From assembly GCF_007644035.1 (NCBI RefSeq), contig NZ_VMTV02000021.1, positions 1 through 64,000 of the forward strand: 64,000 nucleotides of DNA. The letters run 5' to 3'. This stretch comes from Vogesella mureinivorans (GTDB lineage: Bacteria; Pseudomonadota; Gammaproteobacteria; Burkholderiales; Chromobacteriaceae). The notes under the pieces were generated by a model, which worked only from the letters and a program-made list of their open reading frames with translations, was not told where the DNA came from and searched no databases. A program made the position numbers and the translations under genes. Every line of letters begins with the position of its first letter. The stretch's first letter is position 1. This document shows positions 42,557 to 53,363 of the stretch, piece after piece.

Positions 42557-44044
42557 TTAGCCCAGATAACGTGCCTGCAAATGCGCACGGAAATGCGCCG
42601 GGTTCAGGCTCTCGCCCGTGGCGCGGCGCACCAGCTCCGGCGTGTTCCACAGGCTGGCTTGCTGCCAGATATTGGCCTGCAGCCAGTCGAATACCGGCGC
42701 CAGGTCGCCTGCGGCAATGCGGCTGTCCAGGTCGGGGTATTGCTGGCGCAGGGTGGCAAAGTACTGCGCGGCGTACATGGCACCCAGGGTATAGCTGGGG
42801 AAGTAGCCAAAGCTGCCGTCGGTCCAGTGGATATCCTGCAGGCAGCCATTCTGGTAGTTGCCACGGGTGTCTACCCCCAGATAGGCCATCATTTTTTCGT
42901 CCCACAGCGCCGGAATGTCTTCGGCCTCGATCTCGCCTTCGATCAGGGCGCGCTCGATCTCGAAGCGCAAAATCACATGCGCCGGGTAGGTCAGCTCGTC
43001 GGCATCCACGCGGATATAGCCCGGGCGCACGCGGCTGTACAGCAGGCCCAGGTTGGCCGCATCGAAGGCTGGCTGGTCGCCCAGGTGTTTTTTCACCAGC
43101 GGGGCAATCAGCTGCAAGAAGGCCGGATTGCGGCCCAGCTGCATTTCAAACGACAGGCTCTGGCTTTCGTGTATGCCCATGGAGCGGGCGTGGCCCACGG
43201 GCAGGTGCGCCAGCTCGCGTGGCAAGCCTTGCTCGTAACGGGCGTGGCCGGTTTCGTGCACGATGCCCATCAGGCTTTGCACAAAATCATCTTCACGGTA
43301 GCGGGTGGTAATGCGCACGTCTTCGGCAACGCCACCGCAGAAGGGGTGCACCGATACGTCCAGGCGGCCGGCGTCAAAATCGAAACCCAGCAAACCCATC
43401 ACTTCTACGCCCAGCGCGCGCTGTGCCTCGATGGCAAACGGCCCCTGCGCTTGCAGCACCTGTTCGCCTGCCTGCTTTTGCATGGTGTCGCGGATCAGGC
43501 CGGGCAGCCAGCTTTTCACGTCGTCGAAAATACGCTGCACTTCGGCGCTGTTCATGCCCGGCTCGTACAGGTTCATCAGCGCGTCGTAGCGCGATACACC
43601 GGTGGCGTCGGACAGGTATTGCGCTTCCTCGCGCGACAGCTTGACCACCTCGCGGAAGTTCTGCAGGAAGCCTTGCCAGTCGTTGGCCTTGCGCTGGCTG
43701 CGCCAGGCGTGTTCGCAGCGGCTACCGGCCAGGCTTTTGGCTTCTACCAGGCTGGCGGGCAGCAGGTTGGCGTTTTGCCATTCGCGGCGCATTTCGCGCA
43801 GGCTGGCTTGCTGTACCGGTGCCAGCGCTTCGGCGGCGGCAGCATCAAACAGCGGGGTCAGTGCGGGGTCGGTCAGCGTGTTGTGCATCAGCACGTGCAG
43901 CTCGGCCATGGCGGCAGCGCGGGCGTCGTTACCTTTGGCTGGCATCATGGCGGCCTGGTCCCAGCCGGCCATGGCGGCCAGATGCTGATAGCGGTACAGG
44001 CGGGTAAAGGCGGTTTCCAGCTGCAGGTAGGCGGAATGGGTCAT
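42557..44044 (-). CDS. M32-family metallocarboxypeptidase (Taq type)
   Basis: A 495-residue zinc carboxypeptidase. The HExxH motif occurs in IVHETGHARYEQGLP near residue 262, the M32 signature, and GIHESQSLSFEMQLGR supplies the further Glu ligand. These enzymes remove C-terminal amino acids with broad specificity in the cytoplasm. The ATG at 44044 (MTHSAYLQLETAF) is preferred over 44053. Single-gene unit. One DUS-like word at 43052. Confidence 0.92.
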   Translation of the reverse strand: MTHSAYLQLETAFTRLYRYQHLAAMAGWDQAAMMPAKGNDARAAAMAELHVLMHNTLTDPALTPLFDAAAAEALAPVQQASLREMRREWQNANLLPASLVEAKSLAGSRCEHAWRSQRKANDWQGFLQNFREVVKLSREEAQYLSDATGVSRYDALMNLYEPGMNSAEVQRIFDDVKSWLPGLIRDTMQKQAGEQVLQAQGPFAIEAQRALGVEVMGLLGFDFDAGRLDVSVHPFCGGVAEDVRITTRYREDDFVQSLMGIVHETGHARYEQGLPRELAHLPVGHARSMGIHESQSLSFEMQLGRNPAFLQLIAPLVKKHLGDQPAFDAANLGLLYSRVRPGYIRVDADELTYPAHVILRFEIERALIEGEIEAEDIPALWDEKMMAYLGVDTRGNYQNGCLQDIHWTDGSFGYFPSYTLGAMYAAQYFATLRQQYPDLDSRIAAGDLAPVFDWLQANIWQQASLWNTPELVRRATGESLNPAHFRAHLQARYLG

Positions 44045-44126
44045 GGCAGGCACCTTGGGTAATCAAGGCTGCGATGATGCCTGCTGCCGCGCCGGGCGGC
44101 AATTGTCTGTTCGGACGGTGGCCGGC

Positions 44127-44777
44127 TCAGCCTGGGCGCGGCGCGGCGCGTACGTCGGCGTCCGGGAACGATATCCAGTAGTAGAAAAACTCGCGCGCTA
44201 TGGCCAGAAAGGTATCACGCGCCTGGCTATCGCCCAGGTGCAGCAGCATGGCGTCGATGGCGGTGCGGAAGCTGTCCGGGTGGTGCGGGTGGCCATGCAG
44301 CAGGTAGAGCAGCGGGCGAATCAGGTCGCCGCGCTCGGCCAGCATGCCCTCATCCGAGCCCAGCTCGTACAGCTGGCCCAGATAAATATCCAGCGATGGC
44401 GGGTAGCGGCTGAAGCCTTCGCTCACCATGCGCTGTTGCAGGCTTTCAAAACTGCCGTGCGCCGGTAGCCGGATATGGTGGGTGGTAAAGCCGTCGCGGG
44501 CATTGAGTGCGGCCAGCTTTTTAACGTCATCCAGCCAGAAATAGTAATACTCGCGCGCCGCTGTCATGGCGCCGGCGCGGTCGTCTGGCGGGCATAGCGA
44601 TAGCAGGGCATCTACCGCGGCGCGGTAGATATCTGCCCCGCCACGCTGGTTGCGCAGGATCTGGTTCAGCCGCGCCAGGATACGGCGGCGATAGGCCACC
44701 ACATCGGCCCCCGCGCCCTTGCTGTCCAGCAGGCGCAGATAGGCGTCCAGCGCATCGTCCATTTTATCCTGAGGCAT
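44127..44777 (-). CDS. Hypothetical protein with internal duplication
   Basis: A 216-residue, mainly helical cytosolic protein that I do not recognise. The segments AVDALLSLCPPD...TAAREYYYFWL (about 54-82) and AIDAMLLHLGDS...AIAREFFYYWI (about 169-197) look like copies of one helical unit, suggesting a duplicated module. AAGGAAGCCACACC precedes the start. It lies 12 bases after the Ldh-family oxidoreductase gene on the same strand and is probably cotranscribed with it and ribD. Confidence 0.65.
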   Translation of the reverse strand: MPQDKMDDALDAYLRLLDSKGAGADVVAYRRRILARLNQILRNQRGGADIYRAAVDALLSLCPPDDRAGAMTAAREYYYFWLDDVKKLAALNARDGFTTHHIRLPAHGSFESLQQRMVSEGFSRYPPSLDIYLGQLYELGSDEGMLAERGDLIRPLLYLLHGHPHHPDSFRTAIDAMLLHLGDSQARDTFLAIAREFFYYWISFPDADVRAAPRPG

Positions 44778-44789
44778 GGTGTGGCTTCC

Positions 44790-45848
44790 TTACAGCAGCT
44801 CGGGGGCGGCCACGCCTGCGCTGCGCGCAGCGGCCAGGATAGCGGCCCATTCATTATCCGACATCTCCACCCCGTGCAGCGCTGCTTCGGCTGCGCGCTG
44901 GCGTTCCGGCTCGCCCGCCAGCATCAGCGGCGGCTGCCCGGCGGGGGGCGGTGAGCTGCGGATATAGGCCGCCATGGCGTCGTACTCCTCGCGCAGCCAG
45001 CTCACGTCGGCTACCGCCTCCGGGTCGATGATGATGGCGGTCAGGTTGTTCACAATGCCGCCCAGGCGGGCATTGCCCGGCTGCAGCGTACCGCCGCCCG
45101 ACAGCAAACCGGCCAGGAACTCGATAGCCGCCACCAGGCCACCGCCCTTGTGTGCCGCGATGGGGCGCAGCGCCCCGGTGGGCTGCTCGTGCATGGCGGC
45201 GGGGTTGGCCGTAGGCAGGCCGGCGGCGTCCAGCATCACGGCTTCATCAAAGGTCTTGCCTGCCAGGTAGGCGACGCGCGTTTTGCCGTAGGCCACCATG
45301 CTGGTGGCAAAGTCCAGAACGAAGGCCGGCTCGCGCCCGCCCGCCGGAAACGCCACGCACAGCGGGTTGGTGCCAAAGCACGCTGCGGAACCACCAAACG
45401 GGGCCACCAGCGGCTGGGGAAAGTCTGTCACGTTGACAAAAAACAGCCCGACTTTACCCGCCGCAGCCACCTGCTCGCCATAGCTGCCGATGCGGCCCAT
45501 ATGGTGGCTGTTACGCACTGTGAGCAGCACGATACCGGTGTGGGCGACGCGCTCGATAGCAGCGTCCACCGCCTCGCGCACCACCCGCTGGCCGTAGCCG
45601 CGCTCGCCGTCAAATTGCAGAATCGCCCCGCTATCGTTCAGCAGCCAGGCGGGCTCGCCCGGCTGCAAGGTACCGGCACGTACACTCTCTACATAAAAAG
45701 GCAGCATGCCCACGCCGTGGCTGGGGTGGCCTTTCAGGTTGGCCGCCACCAGGTGCTGCGCCACCACATCGGCTTCTTCATTGTTAGAGCCCAGCGCCAG
45801 CAAGGTGGCGTGGGCCAGGCGGTACAGGGTGTGTTCGGTCAGCAGCAT
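44790..45848 (-). CDS. Malate/L-lactate dehydrogenase-family (Ldh2) oxidoreductase
   Basis: A 352-residue NAD(P)-dependent dehydrogenase of the Ldh_2 family (YlbC, ureidoglycolate and delta1-piperideine-2-carboxylate reductase relatives), unrelated to the Rossmann LDHs. Conserved stretches include GHPSHGVGMLPFYVES near 40-55 (catalytic His), RNSHHMGRIGSYGEQ near 110-125 and FGTNPLCVAFPAG. The exact 2-oxo or 2-hydroxy acid substrate cannot be told. It lies 7 bases downstream of ribD. One DUS-like word at 45738. Confidence 0.85.
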   Translation of the reverse strand: MLLTEHTLYRLAHATLLALGSNNEEADVVAQHLVAANLKGHPSHGVGMLPFYVESVRAGTLQPGEPAWLLNDSGAILQFDGERGYGQRVVREAVDAAIERVAHTGIVLLTVRNSHHMGRIGSYGEQVAAAGKVGLFFVNVTDFPQPLVAPFGGSAACFGTNPLCVAFPAGGREPAFVLDFATSMVAYGKTRVAYLAGKTFDEAVMLDAAGLPTANPAAMHEQPTGALRPIAAHKGGGLVAAIEFLAGLLSGGGTLQPGNARLGGIVNNLTAIIIDPEAVADVSWLREEYDAMAAYIRSSPPPAGQPPLMLAGEPERQRAAEAALHGVEMSDNEWAAILAAARSAGVAAPELL

Positions 45849-45855
45849 GCGGGGC

Positions 45856-46986
45856 TTAGCTCAGGTTAGGGTTGGGCTGCAGGGTCAGGCGCAGGTCGCG
45901 GCCCACCATGCGGGTATCGCTGATGTGCAGCGGCAGCTTGTCGTCCAGCGACTGCAGCGCGGGCCAGGCAAACAGCCCGCGTGCCGCATCGCCGGCCAGA
46001 TAGGGCGCCAGATAGAGCACGATATCGTCTACCAGCCCGGCTTGTGCCAGCGCGCCGTTCAGGCCGGCGCCGGCTTCGACCATCAGCTGGTTAATGCCAT
46101 CGGCTGCCAGGCTTTGTAACAGCGCGGCCAGGTCGACGTGCTGATCTGGCGCAGGCAACACGCGTATTTGTACGCCGCGCGCCAGATACGGCGCGTGCAG
46201 CTGGCTATCGGCCACCGCGGTTACCAGCAGGGTGGGCGCCACGGCGGTATCGTAAATGCGCGCCGCTGGCGGCGTGGCCAGGCGGCTGTCTACCACCACA
46301 CGCAGCGGCTGGCACGGCACGGCCACCTCTCGCACGGTAAGCTGCGGGTCGTCGGCCAGCACGGTGCCGCTGCCGGTGAGGATGGCGCAGTTGGCCGCAC
46401 GCAGCTGCTGCACATCCAGGCGGGCGTCGGGGCCGGTAATCCACTGGCTGACGCCATTAAGCAGCGCCGTCTTGCCATCCAGCGTGGCGGCAGCTTTCAG
46501 CGTGACCCATGGGCGCTGGCGTGTAACGCGCGACAGGAAGCCACGGTGTACCTGCTGCGCCTCGGCTTGCAGGCAGCCTGCCACAGCGGGAATGCCGGCC
46601 GCATTGAGCATGGCAATGCCGCGCCCGGCCACCTCGTGGTACGGGTCCACCATAGCGGCTACCACACGGCCGATGTTTTCCTTGATCAGGCGCTCGGCGC
46701 ATGGCGGGGTACGGCCGTAATGGCTGCACGGCTCCAGCGTAACGTAGGCGGTAGCACCGGCGGGGCTGTGGCCGCGGGCGTAGCAGTCTTTGATGGCCTG
46801 GATTTCGGCGTGGTCGCCGCCTACGCGCAGGGTAGCGCCCTCGCCAATGATCTGGCCGTCGCGCACCAGCACGCAGCCTACGCCGGGGTTGGGGGCGGCA
46901 CGGCGGGTAGCAGCGGCAGCCAGGCGCAGCGCCTGCTGCATGTATTGGTAGTCTTGCGGCTGCAAGTCCAGCGCCGTGCTCATCAT
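45856..46986 (-). CDS. ribD: Bifunctional riboflavin deaminase-reductase RibD
   Basis: A 376-residue two-domain enzyme of riboflavin synthesis. The N-terminal cytidine-deaminase-like domain has the zinc motif GGDHAEIQAI and PCSHYGRTPPC; the C-terminal domain is the NADPH-dependent reductase (LKAAATLDGKTAL, VVVDSRL, EAGAGLNGAL). Two adjacent ATGs exist (46986 and 46983), both overlapping the stop of the GNAT gene. The usual neighbour nrdR is present upstream. No FMN riboswitch is seen. One DUS-like word at 46390. Confidence 0.95.
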   Translation of the reverse strand: MMSTALDLQPQDYQYMQQALRLAAAATRRAAPNPGVGCVLVRDGQIIGEGATLRVGGDHAEIQAIKDCYARGHSPAGATAYVTLEPCSHYGRTPPCAERLIKENIGRVVAAMVDPYHEVAGRGIAMLNAAGIPAVAGCLQAEAQQVHRGFLSRVTRQRPWVTLKAAATLDGKTALLNGVSQWITGPDARLDVQQLRAANCAILTGSGTVLADDPQLTVREVAVPCQPLRVVVDSRLATPPAARIYDTAVAPTLLVTAVADSQLHAPYLARGVQIRVLPAPDQHVDLAALLQSLAADGINQLMVEAGAGLNGALAQAGLVDDIVLYLAPYLAGDAARGLFAWPALQSLDDKLPLHISDTRMVGRDLRLTLQPNPNLS

Positions 46987-47525
46987 GCCTGGCCTTGCGC
47001 GCTACGCCAGTCGGCAGCCAGCTGGCTGTAGATGCGCGCATCCCAGAAGCGCTCGCGGATGCGCAGATAGCCGCGCAACACGCCTTCCTGGGTAAAGCCG
47101 CTACGCTCGGCCACGGCGCAGCTGCGCAGGTTGGCCGCCGCGCTCACGATATCCACACGGTTCAAGCCCAGCTCGGCAAACGCGGTTTGCAGCACCTGCG
47201 CCAGTGCCTGCGGCAGGTAGCCGCGGCCAACGTAGGCGTCGGCCAGCCAGTAGCCTACGGAGCCGTGCAGGTTCAGCAGGCTCACGCCGTGCAGGTCGCA
47301 CACGCCGGCGGGCTGGCCGTCGGCCACGATCAGCCAGGTGTAGACGCGGCCAGCGTCACGCTCGGCTTGCGTGTGCTGGATAAAGGTGAGCGAATCGGCG
47401 GGGCTGCGGGTGGTATCCACCCAGGGCAGCCACTGCGACAGGCTGTCGCGGCTGCTGTCTACCAGGGAAAACAGCGCATCGGCGTCGGCAGGTTCAAGCG
47501 GGCGAAGGGTAATCGGGGAGGTCAT
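46983..47525 (-). CDS. RimJ/RimL-type GNAT acetyltransferase
   Basis: A 180-residue GNAT protein similar to ribosomal-protein and antibiotic acetyltransferases: YWLADAYVGRGYLPQALAQV holds the acetyl-CoA loop, and RVDIVSAAANLRSCAVAERS with GFTQEGVLR is the typical end. Substrate unknown. It lies between nrdR and ribD and overlaps ribD. DUS-like words at 47130 and 47223 inside, and 47565 in the promoter gap. Confidence 0.85.
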   Translation of the reverse strand: MTSPITLRPLEPADADALFSLVDSSRDSLSQWLPWVDTTRSPADSLTFIQHTQAERDAGRVYTWLIVADGQPAGVCDLHGVSLLNLHGSVGYWLADAYVGRGYLPQALAQVLQTAFAELGLNRVDIVSAAANLRSCAVAERSGFTQEGVLRGYLRIRERFWDARIYSQLAADWRSAQGQA

Positions 47526-47690
47526 GTCAGGCTTTCTTATGGAACTGCGAGCCCACAGACTAAGGTTGGCCGCAAGCCAGCGTCAAGCCTGCACCGGCTG
47601 CCGCACGTGTAAACCGCACCGTGGCAGCCTGCGCGGTAGCCGGCTGCTACTGAAGACGCACGCCCTGCTCTCCTGCCCATAGCGCCCATG

Positions 47691-47717
47691 AAAAACCCTG
47701 CCGCGCAGGGCAGGGTT
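47691..47717 (-). terminator. nrdR terminator
   Basis: AACCCTGCC (47694-47702) pairs with GGCAGGGTT (47709-47717); the minus strand continues TTTC. It separates nrdR from the GNAT-ribD unit. Confidence 0.8.
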
Positions 47718-47752
47718 GTCTGGTTCACCGCGCCGTGGCGGCAGGCCCGGCT

Positions 47753-48208
47753 TTAGCCTTTGCCTTGTATTTCCTCGATGGCGTCGGTGAACTCGGAAAT
47801 ATCCTGGAAGCTCTTGTACACCGAGGCAAAGCGCACGTAGGCCACTTTATCCAGCTTGGCCAGCTCGTTCATCACCATTTCGCCGATATAGCGGCTGGAC
47901 ACCTCGCGCTCGCCCAGCTGCAGCAGGCGCTGGCTGATGCGGTTGATGGCGTCGTCTACCAGCGGGGTGGACACCGGGCGCTTGTGCAGCGCGCGCAGGA
48001 AGCTGGTGCGTACCTTTTCCACGTCGAACTCGGTGCGATGGCCGCCGGTTTTCACCACTTGCGGCATGCGCACTTCGGCGGTTTCAAAGGTTGTAAAGCG
48101 CTTGTCGCAGCTGGTGCAGCGGCGGCGGCGACGTATGCTGCTGCCGTCTTCGCTGACGCGGGAATCTACCACCTGGGTATCGGCGCAGCCGCAGAAGGGG
48201 CATTTCAT
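47753..48208 (-). CDS. nrdR: Transcriptional repressor NrdR
   Basis: A 151-residue regulator of ribonucleotide reductase genes. The zinc ribbon cysteines are Cys3, Cys6, Cys31 and Cys34, with the RRRRRCTSC context; the ATP-cone domain follows (about 49-139, [14 protein letters not shown]). It senses ATP and dATP and binds NrdR boxes. No NrdR box pair is evident in this window. It precedes the ribD region, the usual arrangement. Confidence 0.96.
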   Translation of the reverse strand: MKCPFCGCADTQVVDSRVSEDGSSIRRRRRCTSCDKRFTTFETAEVRMPQVVKTGGHRTEFDVEKVRTSFLRALHKRPVSTPLVDDAINRISQRLLQLGEREVSSRYIGEMVMNELAKLDKVAYVRFASVYKSFQDISEFTDAIEEIQGKG

Positions 48209-48276
48209 GGCTTTACAATCCTGGCTATTTCAATAGCCTGATGTTATCAGCTATCGCCGCCGGGCAACAGTAATGC

Positions 48277-48798
48277 TCATTTTTTGGGCAAACACCTGTC
48301 GCCATCGCGCACGCTATGCACTGCGGCCTGTGCGTCGCGCGCATCAGCAGCGGCCAACATGGCCGGCAGGTGCTCGGGGAAAACAGGCTGTGGCGCGGCG
48401 GCCAACGCTGCACTGTCAAACCAGCGCCCCGCCCCCATGCTGGCTTGCTCCTGCGCGCTCCAGCCGTCTTGCTGCAAGGCGATGCGGCCAACCCGCACGT
48501 GAAAGTAATGCTCGTCGGCCCATACCTCGCGCCCATCCGGCAGGCGCATGGCAAACTGCCGCCGCGCCAGTGGCTCGCCGGGGTCGGCCAGCAGGTAGCC
48601 GGTTTCCTCGCGGCACTCGCGGCAGGCAGCCTCTGCCAGGCTTTCGCCTGCGTGCACGCCGCCACCGGGGGTGAACCAGTAAGCAATACGGCCGCCCAAA
48701 GCGGGCGGCCGGTAGGGGAACAGCAGCACCGCACCATCGGGATTGCGCAGCAGCAAACGGGCAGCTACGCGTACCGGCAGGGCGGCGTGTCGGCTCAT
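48277..48798 (-). CDS. Nudix hydrolase
   Basis: A 173-residue protein with a complete Nudix box (GGGVHAGES...[11 protein letters not shown], about 44-69). Target nucleotide unknown; a MutT-like sanitation or nucleoside diphosphate derivative role is possible. Its start overlaps the hldD stop (ATGA), so it is last in the large minus-strand operon. Three DUS-like words lie within 143 bases (48350, 48398, 48484), the tightest cluster in the window. Confidence 0.85.
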   Translation of the reverse strand: MSRHAALPVRVAARLLLRNPDGAVLLFPYRPPALGGRIAYWFTPGGGVHAGESLAEAACRECREETGYLLADPGEPLARRQFAMRLPDGREVWADEHYFHVRVGRIALQQDGWSAQEQASMGAGRWFDSAALAAAPQPVFPEHLPAMLAAADARDAQAAVHSVRDGDRCLPKK

Positions 48799-49790
48799 CG
48801 GCTCATCAGCCAGTCCACGTAGCGGTCTACACCCTGCTCTACGGTGAGCATGGCATCGCTGTAACCGGCGCTGCGCAGCTTGCCGATGTCGGCCTGGGTG
48901 AAGCTCTGGTACTTGCCTTTCAGCGCGTCCGGGAAGTCGATGTACTCCAGAATGCCCTGCGCTACCAGCTCAGGCAGCGTCAGCGCCGGTTTGCCTTCGT
49001 GGCGGCGGCAGGCGTTGACGGTGGCCACGGCTACGTCGTTGAACGGCTGCGCGCGGCCGGAGCCCAGGTTGAAAATGCCGCTCTTATCCGGGTTATCCAG
49101 GAAGTACAGGTTCACCTTCACTACATCTTCCACCGACACGAAATCGCGGCTCTGGGTGCCGTCGGCGTAGCCATCGTAGCCACCGAACAGCTTGACCTTG
49201 CCGGTGTCGCGGTACTGATTGAAGTTGTGGAACGCCACCGAGGCCATGCGGCCTTTGTGCTGCTCTTGCGGGCCGTACACATTGAAGTAGCGAAAGCCCG
49301 CCACTTGCGCGGTCAGGCCTTCGGCCATGCGGCGGCGCAGGATCTGGTCGAACAGGAACTTGGAGTAACCGTACACGTTCAGTGGGCCTTCGAACTGGCG
49401 GTCTTCCTTGAAGGTAGTGCCTTTGCCGTAAGTCGCCGCGCTGCTGGCGTACAGGAAGGGGATTTCTTCGGCCTGGCAAAATTCGAACAGCTCCAGCGTG
49501 TACTGGTAGTTGTTCTCCATCATGTACTTGCCGTCGTGGTTCATGGTGTCGGAGCAAGCACCCTGGTGCAGGATGGCGGTGATTTCACCGTCGAAATCGC
49601 CACTGCCGATCAGGCTGATGAAGTCTTGCTTGTCCAGGTAGTCGCTGATTTCGCAGCCCACCAGGTTTACGAACTTGTCACCCTTGCTGAGGTTATCCAC
49701 CGCCAGGATGTCGGTTTCGCCACGCGCGTTCAGCGCCTTCACGATATTGGAGCCGATAAAGCCGGCCGCGCCGGTAACCACGATAGTCAT
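48795..49790 (-). CDS. hldD: ADP-L-glycero-D-manno-heptose 6-epimerase
   Basis: A 331-residue short-chain dehydrogenase-type epimerase. The NADP-binding loop is [10 protein letters not shown] at residues 6-15, and the catalytic Tyr-Lys pair is in YGYSKFLFD near 139-147. It converts ADP-D,D-heptose to ADP-L,D-heptose for the lipopolysaccharide inner core. The ATG at 49790 (MTIVVTG) is clearly the start; the frame is open further up. hldA lies in the same operon, separated by the DUF924 gene. Confidence 0.95.
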   Translation of the reverse strand: MTIVVTGAAGFIGSNIVKALNARGETDILAVDNLSKGDKFVNLVGCEISDYLDKQDFISLIGSGDFDGEITAILHQGACSDTMNHDGKYMMENNYQYTLELFEFCQAEEIPFLYASSAATYGKGTTFKEDRQFEGPLNVYGYSKFLFDQILRRRMAEGLTAQVAGFRYFNVYGPQEQHKGRMASVAFHNFNQYRDTGKVKLFGGYDGYADGTQSRDFVSVEDVVKVNLYFLDNPDKSGIFNLGSGRAQPFNDVAVATVNACRRHEGKPALTLPELVAQGILEYIDFPDALKGKYQSFTQADIGKLRSAGYSDAMLTVEQGVDRYVDWLMSR

Positions 49791-49809
49791 GCTTGTTCCT
49801 TGTATGCGT

Positions 49810-50391
49810 TCAGAAGGCGCTGCCTGGCTGGGCCAGAAATGACAGCTCGTCCTGGGTAGACGGCCGCCCCAGCGCCGCATTGCGGTGCGGGAAACGGCCG
49901 AAACGGGCGACGATCTCGTGATGCCGCCGGGCAAAATCGATTACATTGTCGCGCCCCGGGCTGCCCTGCGGCAGGCTCTCGAAACGGCGCACGGATGCTT
50001 CCTGGTCGGCCAGCTGCTCGCTGTGTTCCAGCGGCAGGTAGACAAACCAGCGCGCCACTGGCGGCAGGCGGATATCAAGCCGCGCCGCCAGCGCGGCGTG
50101 GCTGGCGGCCAGCGCCAGCGCGTCGGTGGCAAAGGCCTGCGCCTGGCCACGGTACAGGTTGCGCGGAAACTGGTCGGCCACGATCAGCCAGGCCAGCACC
50201 TGGCGCGCGTCGCTGGCGTCGGGCTGCAGCGTGCCTGCGGCCAACTCGGCCAGCAAAGGGGCAAAACGTTCGCGGATGATGCCGTCAAACACCGGGTCCT
50301 TCTTGAACCAGGCATCACGCGGCAGGGCCAGCATGTCGTCGCTGCTGCCCCCGAACCAGAACTGCAGCACTTGCTCGTACCAGATCATCAT
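49810..50391 (-). CDS. DUF924-family protein
   Basis: A 193-residue protein of DUF924: [12 protein letters not shown] at the N terminus, [19 protein letters not shown], and [12 protein letters not shown] and [14 protein letters not shown] are the family hallmarks. A TPR-like helical fold is expected; function unknown. AAGGAG precedes two adjacent ATGs (50391 and 50388); spacing favours the second. It lies between hldA and hldD in the heptose operon. One DUS-like word at 50237. Confidence 0.86.
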   Translation of the reverse strand: MMIWYEQVLQFWFGGSSDDMLALPRDAWFKKDPVFDGIIRERFAPLLAELAAGTLQPDASDARQVLAWLIVADQFPRNLYRGQAQAFATDALALAASHAALAARLDIRLPPVARWFVYLPLEHSEQLADQEASVRRFESLPQGSPGRDNVIDFARRHHEIVARFGRFPHRNAALGRPSTQDELSFLAQPGSAF

Positions 50392-50414
50392 CCGCTCCTT
50401 GCTAAACAGGGTGG

Positions 50415-51377
50415 TTACAAGGCAAACAGCTCGCGCTGGTGGCACACGGCGGTACCCAGCTTGGCCACCACAATGCCGGCGGCGGCATTGGCCAGGCGCA
50501 TGGCCAGCGGCATGTCCAGCCCTGCGGCCAACATCAGGCCCAGGGTGCCGATAACGGTATCGCCGGCACCGGACACGTCGTATACCTCTTGCGCCAGCGT
50601 GGGCTCGTGCACGGCGCCCGCTTCACGGTACAGCGTCATGCCCTCTTCGCTGCGCGTCACCAGCAGCGCGTCCAGCTGCAGCTGGCTGCGCAGCGCCTGC
50701 GCCTTGGCGGCCAGCTGCTCCTCGTTCTGCCAGCTGCCGGCTACTTGCTTGAACTCGCTGCGGTTAGGCGTGAGCAGCGTGGCGCCGGCGTACTTGCTGT
50801 AATCGTCGCCCTTGGGGTCGATCAGCACCGGTTTGCCGGCGGCGCGCGCCAGTTCGATCATGCGGCTTACATGGGTGAGGCCGCCTTTGCCGTAGTCGGA
50901 CAGGATCACCACGTCGTGTTCGGCCACGATGGCAGCGTACTCGTCCAGCTTGTCGGCCAGAATCTCGTGGCTGGGCGCGTCTTCGAAATCCAGGCGGATC
51001 AGCTGCTGCTGCCGCGCCACCACGCGCAGTTTGATGGTGGTGGAAATACCGGGGTCACGCTTGAACGACGGGGTAATGCCGTCGCTTTCCATCAGCCGTG
51101 TCAGCGCGGTGGCGGCTTCGTCGTCGCCCACCACGGACAGGATGGTGGCCTTGCCGCCCAGGCTGGCAATATTGCGCGCCACGTTGGCCGCACCACCAGC
51201 GCGCTCTTCCATGCGCGCGATCCTGGCCACCGGCACCGGGGCTTCGGGCGAGATGCGCGATACGTCGCCAAACCAGTAGCGGTCCAGCATCACATCGCCT
51301 ACCACCAGCACACGGCTAGCGGCCAGGCGGCGGGTCAGGTCTTCCGGGCTCAGGCCCAGCTGTTGCATCAGGGTCAT
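50415..51377 (-). CDS. hldA: D-glycero-beta-D-manno-heptose-7-phosphate kinase
   Basis: A 320-residue PfkB-family sugar kinase corresponding to the kinase half of HldE/RfaE. GDVMLDRYWFGDVSRISPEAPVPV near the N terminus and SGAGDTVIG near 265-273 (catalytic Asp) are diagnostic. There is no C-terminal nucleotidyltransferase domain, so the adenylyltransferase (HldC) must be encoded elsewhere. Starts at 51377 or 51368 are possible. Same operon as hldD. DUS-like words at 50524 and 51183. Confidence 0.9.
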   Translation of the reverse strand: MTLMQQLGLSPEDLTRRLAASRVLVVGDVMLDRYWFGDVSRISPEAPVPVARIARMEERAGGAANVARNIASLGGKATILSVVGDDEAATALTRLMESDGITPSFKRDPGISTTIKLRVVARQQQLIRLDFEDAPSHEILADKLDEYAAIVAEHDVVILSDYGKGGLTHVSRMIELARAAGKPVLIDPKGDDYSKYAGATLLTPNRSEFKQVAGSWQNEEQLAAKAQALRSQLQLDALLVTRSEEGMTLYREAGAVHEPTLAQEVYDVSGAGDTVIGTLGLMLAAGLDMPLAMRLANAAAGIVVAKLGTAVCHQRELFAL

Positions 51378-51390
51378 GGGCTACCTCGGC

Positions 51391-52137
<747 letters not shown>

Positions 52138-52168
52138 GTTTTCCTGTCTTTCTTGTCGCGTATTCGGT

Positions 52169-53332
52169 TCAGTGGTTTTCGGAGCGGTTAGGCGTAAAGC
52201 TTTCCCACTCGCCGCAGGCGGGGCAATGCCAGAAGAATGCCCGCGAGCGGAAGTTGCAGCGTTTGCAACGGTGTACGGTCAGGCGCTGCGCGTGTTTCAT
52301 GATCAGCGCACGCGCCACTTCGGCGTCCAGGCGGCCTTCGGTGCTGAGCTCGTCCATCTGCGATTCCACCAGGCGGTAAACACCCAGCAGGCTCGGGCGG
52401 GCGTGTACCGCCTCGCGGGCGGCTTCCAGCGCGCGGGCTTCGCCTTCGTAGGTAGCCACCTTCTGGTACAACAGGTCGGTGAGCTCCAGCTGCGAGAAGG
52501 TGCGCTGATAGCCGCGCAGCAGCGCAATGCCTTCTTGCGGCTTACCCTGCGCCTCATAGGCGTCAAACAGGCGCTCGGCCACCATGGCCAGGTATTCGTA
52601 GTTTTGCTTTTCGATGGTTTGCCACGCGGCAATGGCGGCCTCGTGCTGGCCCTGTGCCGTTTCGATATCGCCCAGCAGAATGCTGGCACGCACGCATTTA
52701 CGGTTGGCCGCAAAAGCTTGCTGCACCATATCGCGTGCTTTGTCGTAGTCGGACTGGTATAGCGCGCCCTGGGCCAGCTCGCAGTAAAACTGCGCCACTT
52801 CGTGCTGGAAGCTGTGCGCATCGCTGCGCAGCTCCAGCGCGGTGGCAATGGCTTTGGCCCAGTCGCGGTCTTGCTGATAAATAGACAGCAACTGCTCGCG
52901 CGCGGCACGGCCCATGGTCTGGCTATCCAGCAGCTTCACCAGGATCTCTTCGGCACGGTCTACCAGGCCGGCTTTGTGAAAGTCTTGCGACAGCTCGAAG
53001 CGCACCAGCGCTTTTTGCTCGCGCGTGAGGTCGGGCAGGTCCAGCACCTGCTGATGCAGGCGGATGGCGCGGTCGTTCTCGCCACGGCGGCGGTACAGCT
53101 TGCCCAGGCTCAGCTGTACTTCCAGTGCGTGCGGGTGGGCACGCGCCACTTCGGACAGCGAGCGGGCGGCCACATCGGTCTGGTCATCTACCAGCGCGTC
53201 CAGCCCTTTATAAAAACCGGCAGGTACTTCACGTGCCTGCTTCAGCACTGCACGCATGTCTACGCGTGCGGCGAACCACCCCAAACCGAAAAAGGCCGGG
53301 AACAGTAACAGCCACCACAAATCGATATCCAA
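52169..53332 (-). CDS. lapB: Lipopolysaccharide assembly protein LapB
   Basis: A 387-residue protein with an N-terminal membrane anchor (about 5-23), multiple TPR repeats (about 50-340) and a C-terminal rubredoxin-type metal site (CKRCNF and CPACGEW, about 355-378). LapB/YciM acts with FtsH at the inner membrane to control LpxC stability and so LPS synthesis. It lies directly after lapA, and with hldA and hldD forms an LPS-oriented operon. One DUS-like word at 52703. Confidence 0.94.
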   Translation of the reverse strand: MDIDLWWLLLFPAFFGLGWFAARVDMRAVLKQAREVPAGFYKGLDALVDDQTDVAARSLSEVARAHPHALEVQLSLGKLYRRRGENDRAIRLHQQVLDLPDLTREQKALVRFELSQDFHKAGLVDRAEEILVKLLDSQTMGRAAREQLLSIYQQDRDWAKAIATALELRSDAHSFQHEVAQFYCELAQGALYQSDYDKARDMVQQAFAANRKCVRASILLGDIETAQGQHEAAIAAWQTIEKQNYEYLAMVAERLFDAYEAQGKPQEGIALLRGYQRTFSQLELTDLLYQKVATYEGEARALEAAREAVHARPSLLGVYRLVESQMDELSTEGRLDAEVARALIMKHAQRLTVHRCKRCNFRSRAFFWHCPACGEWESFTPNRSENH

Positions 53333-53363
53333 AATTCAACCTCGGAGCAAAAAACAGGATGGC

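Noticed and set aside
46983-48208. FMN riboswitch before ribD or NrdR box near nrdR
   Set aside because: No RFN-like conserved elements in the gap 47526-47690 and no paired NrdR-box consensus was found.
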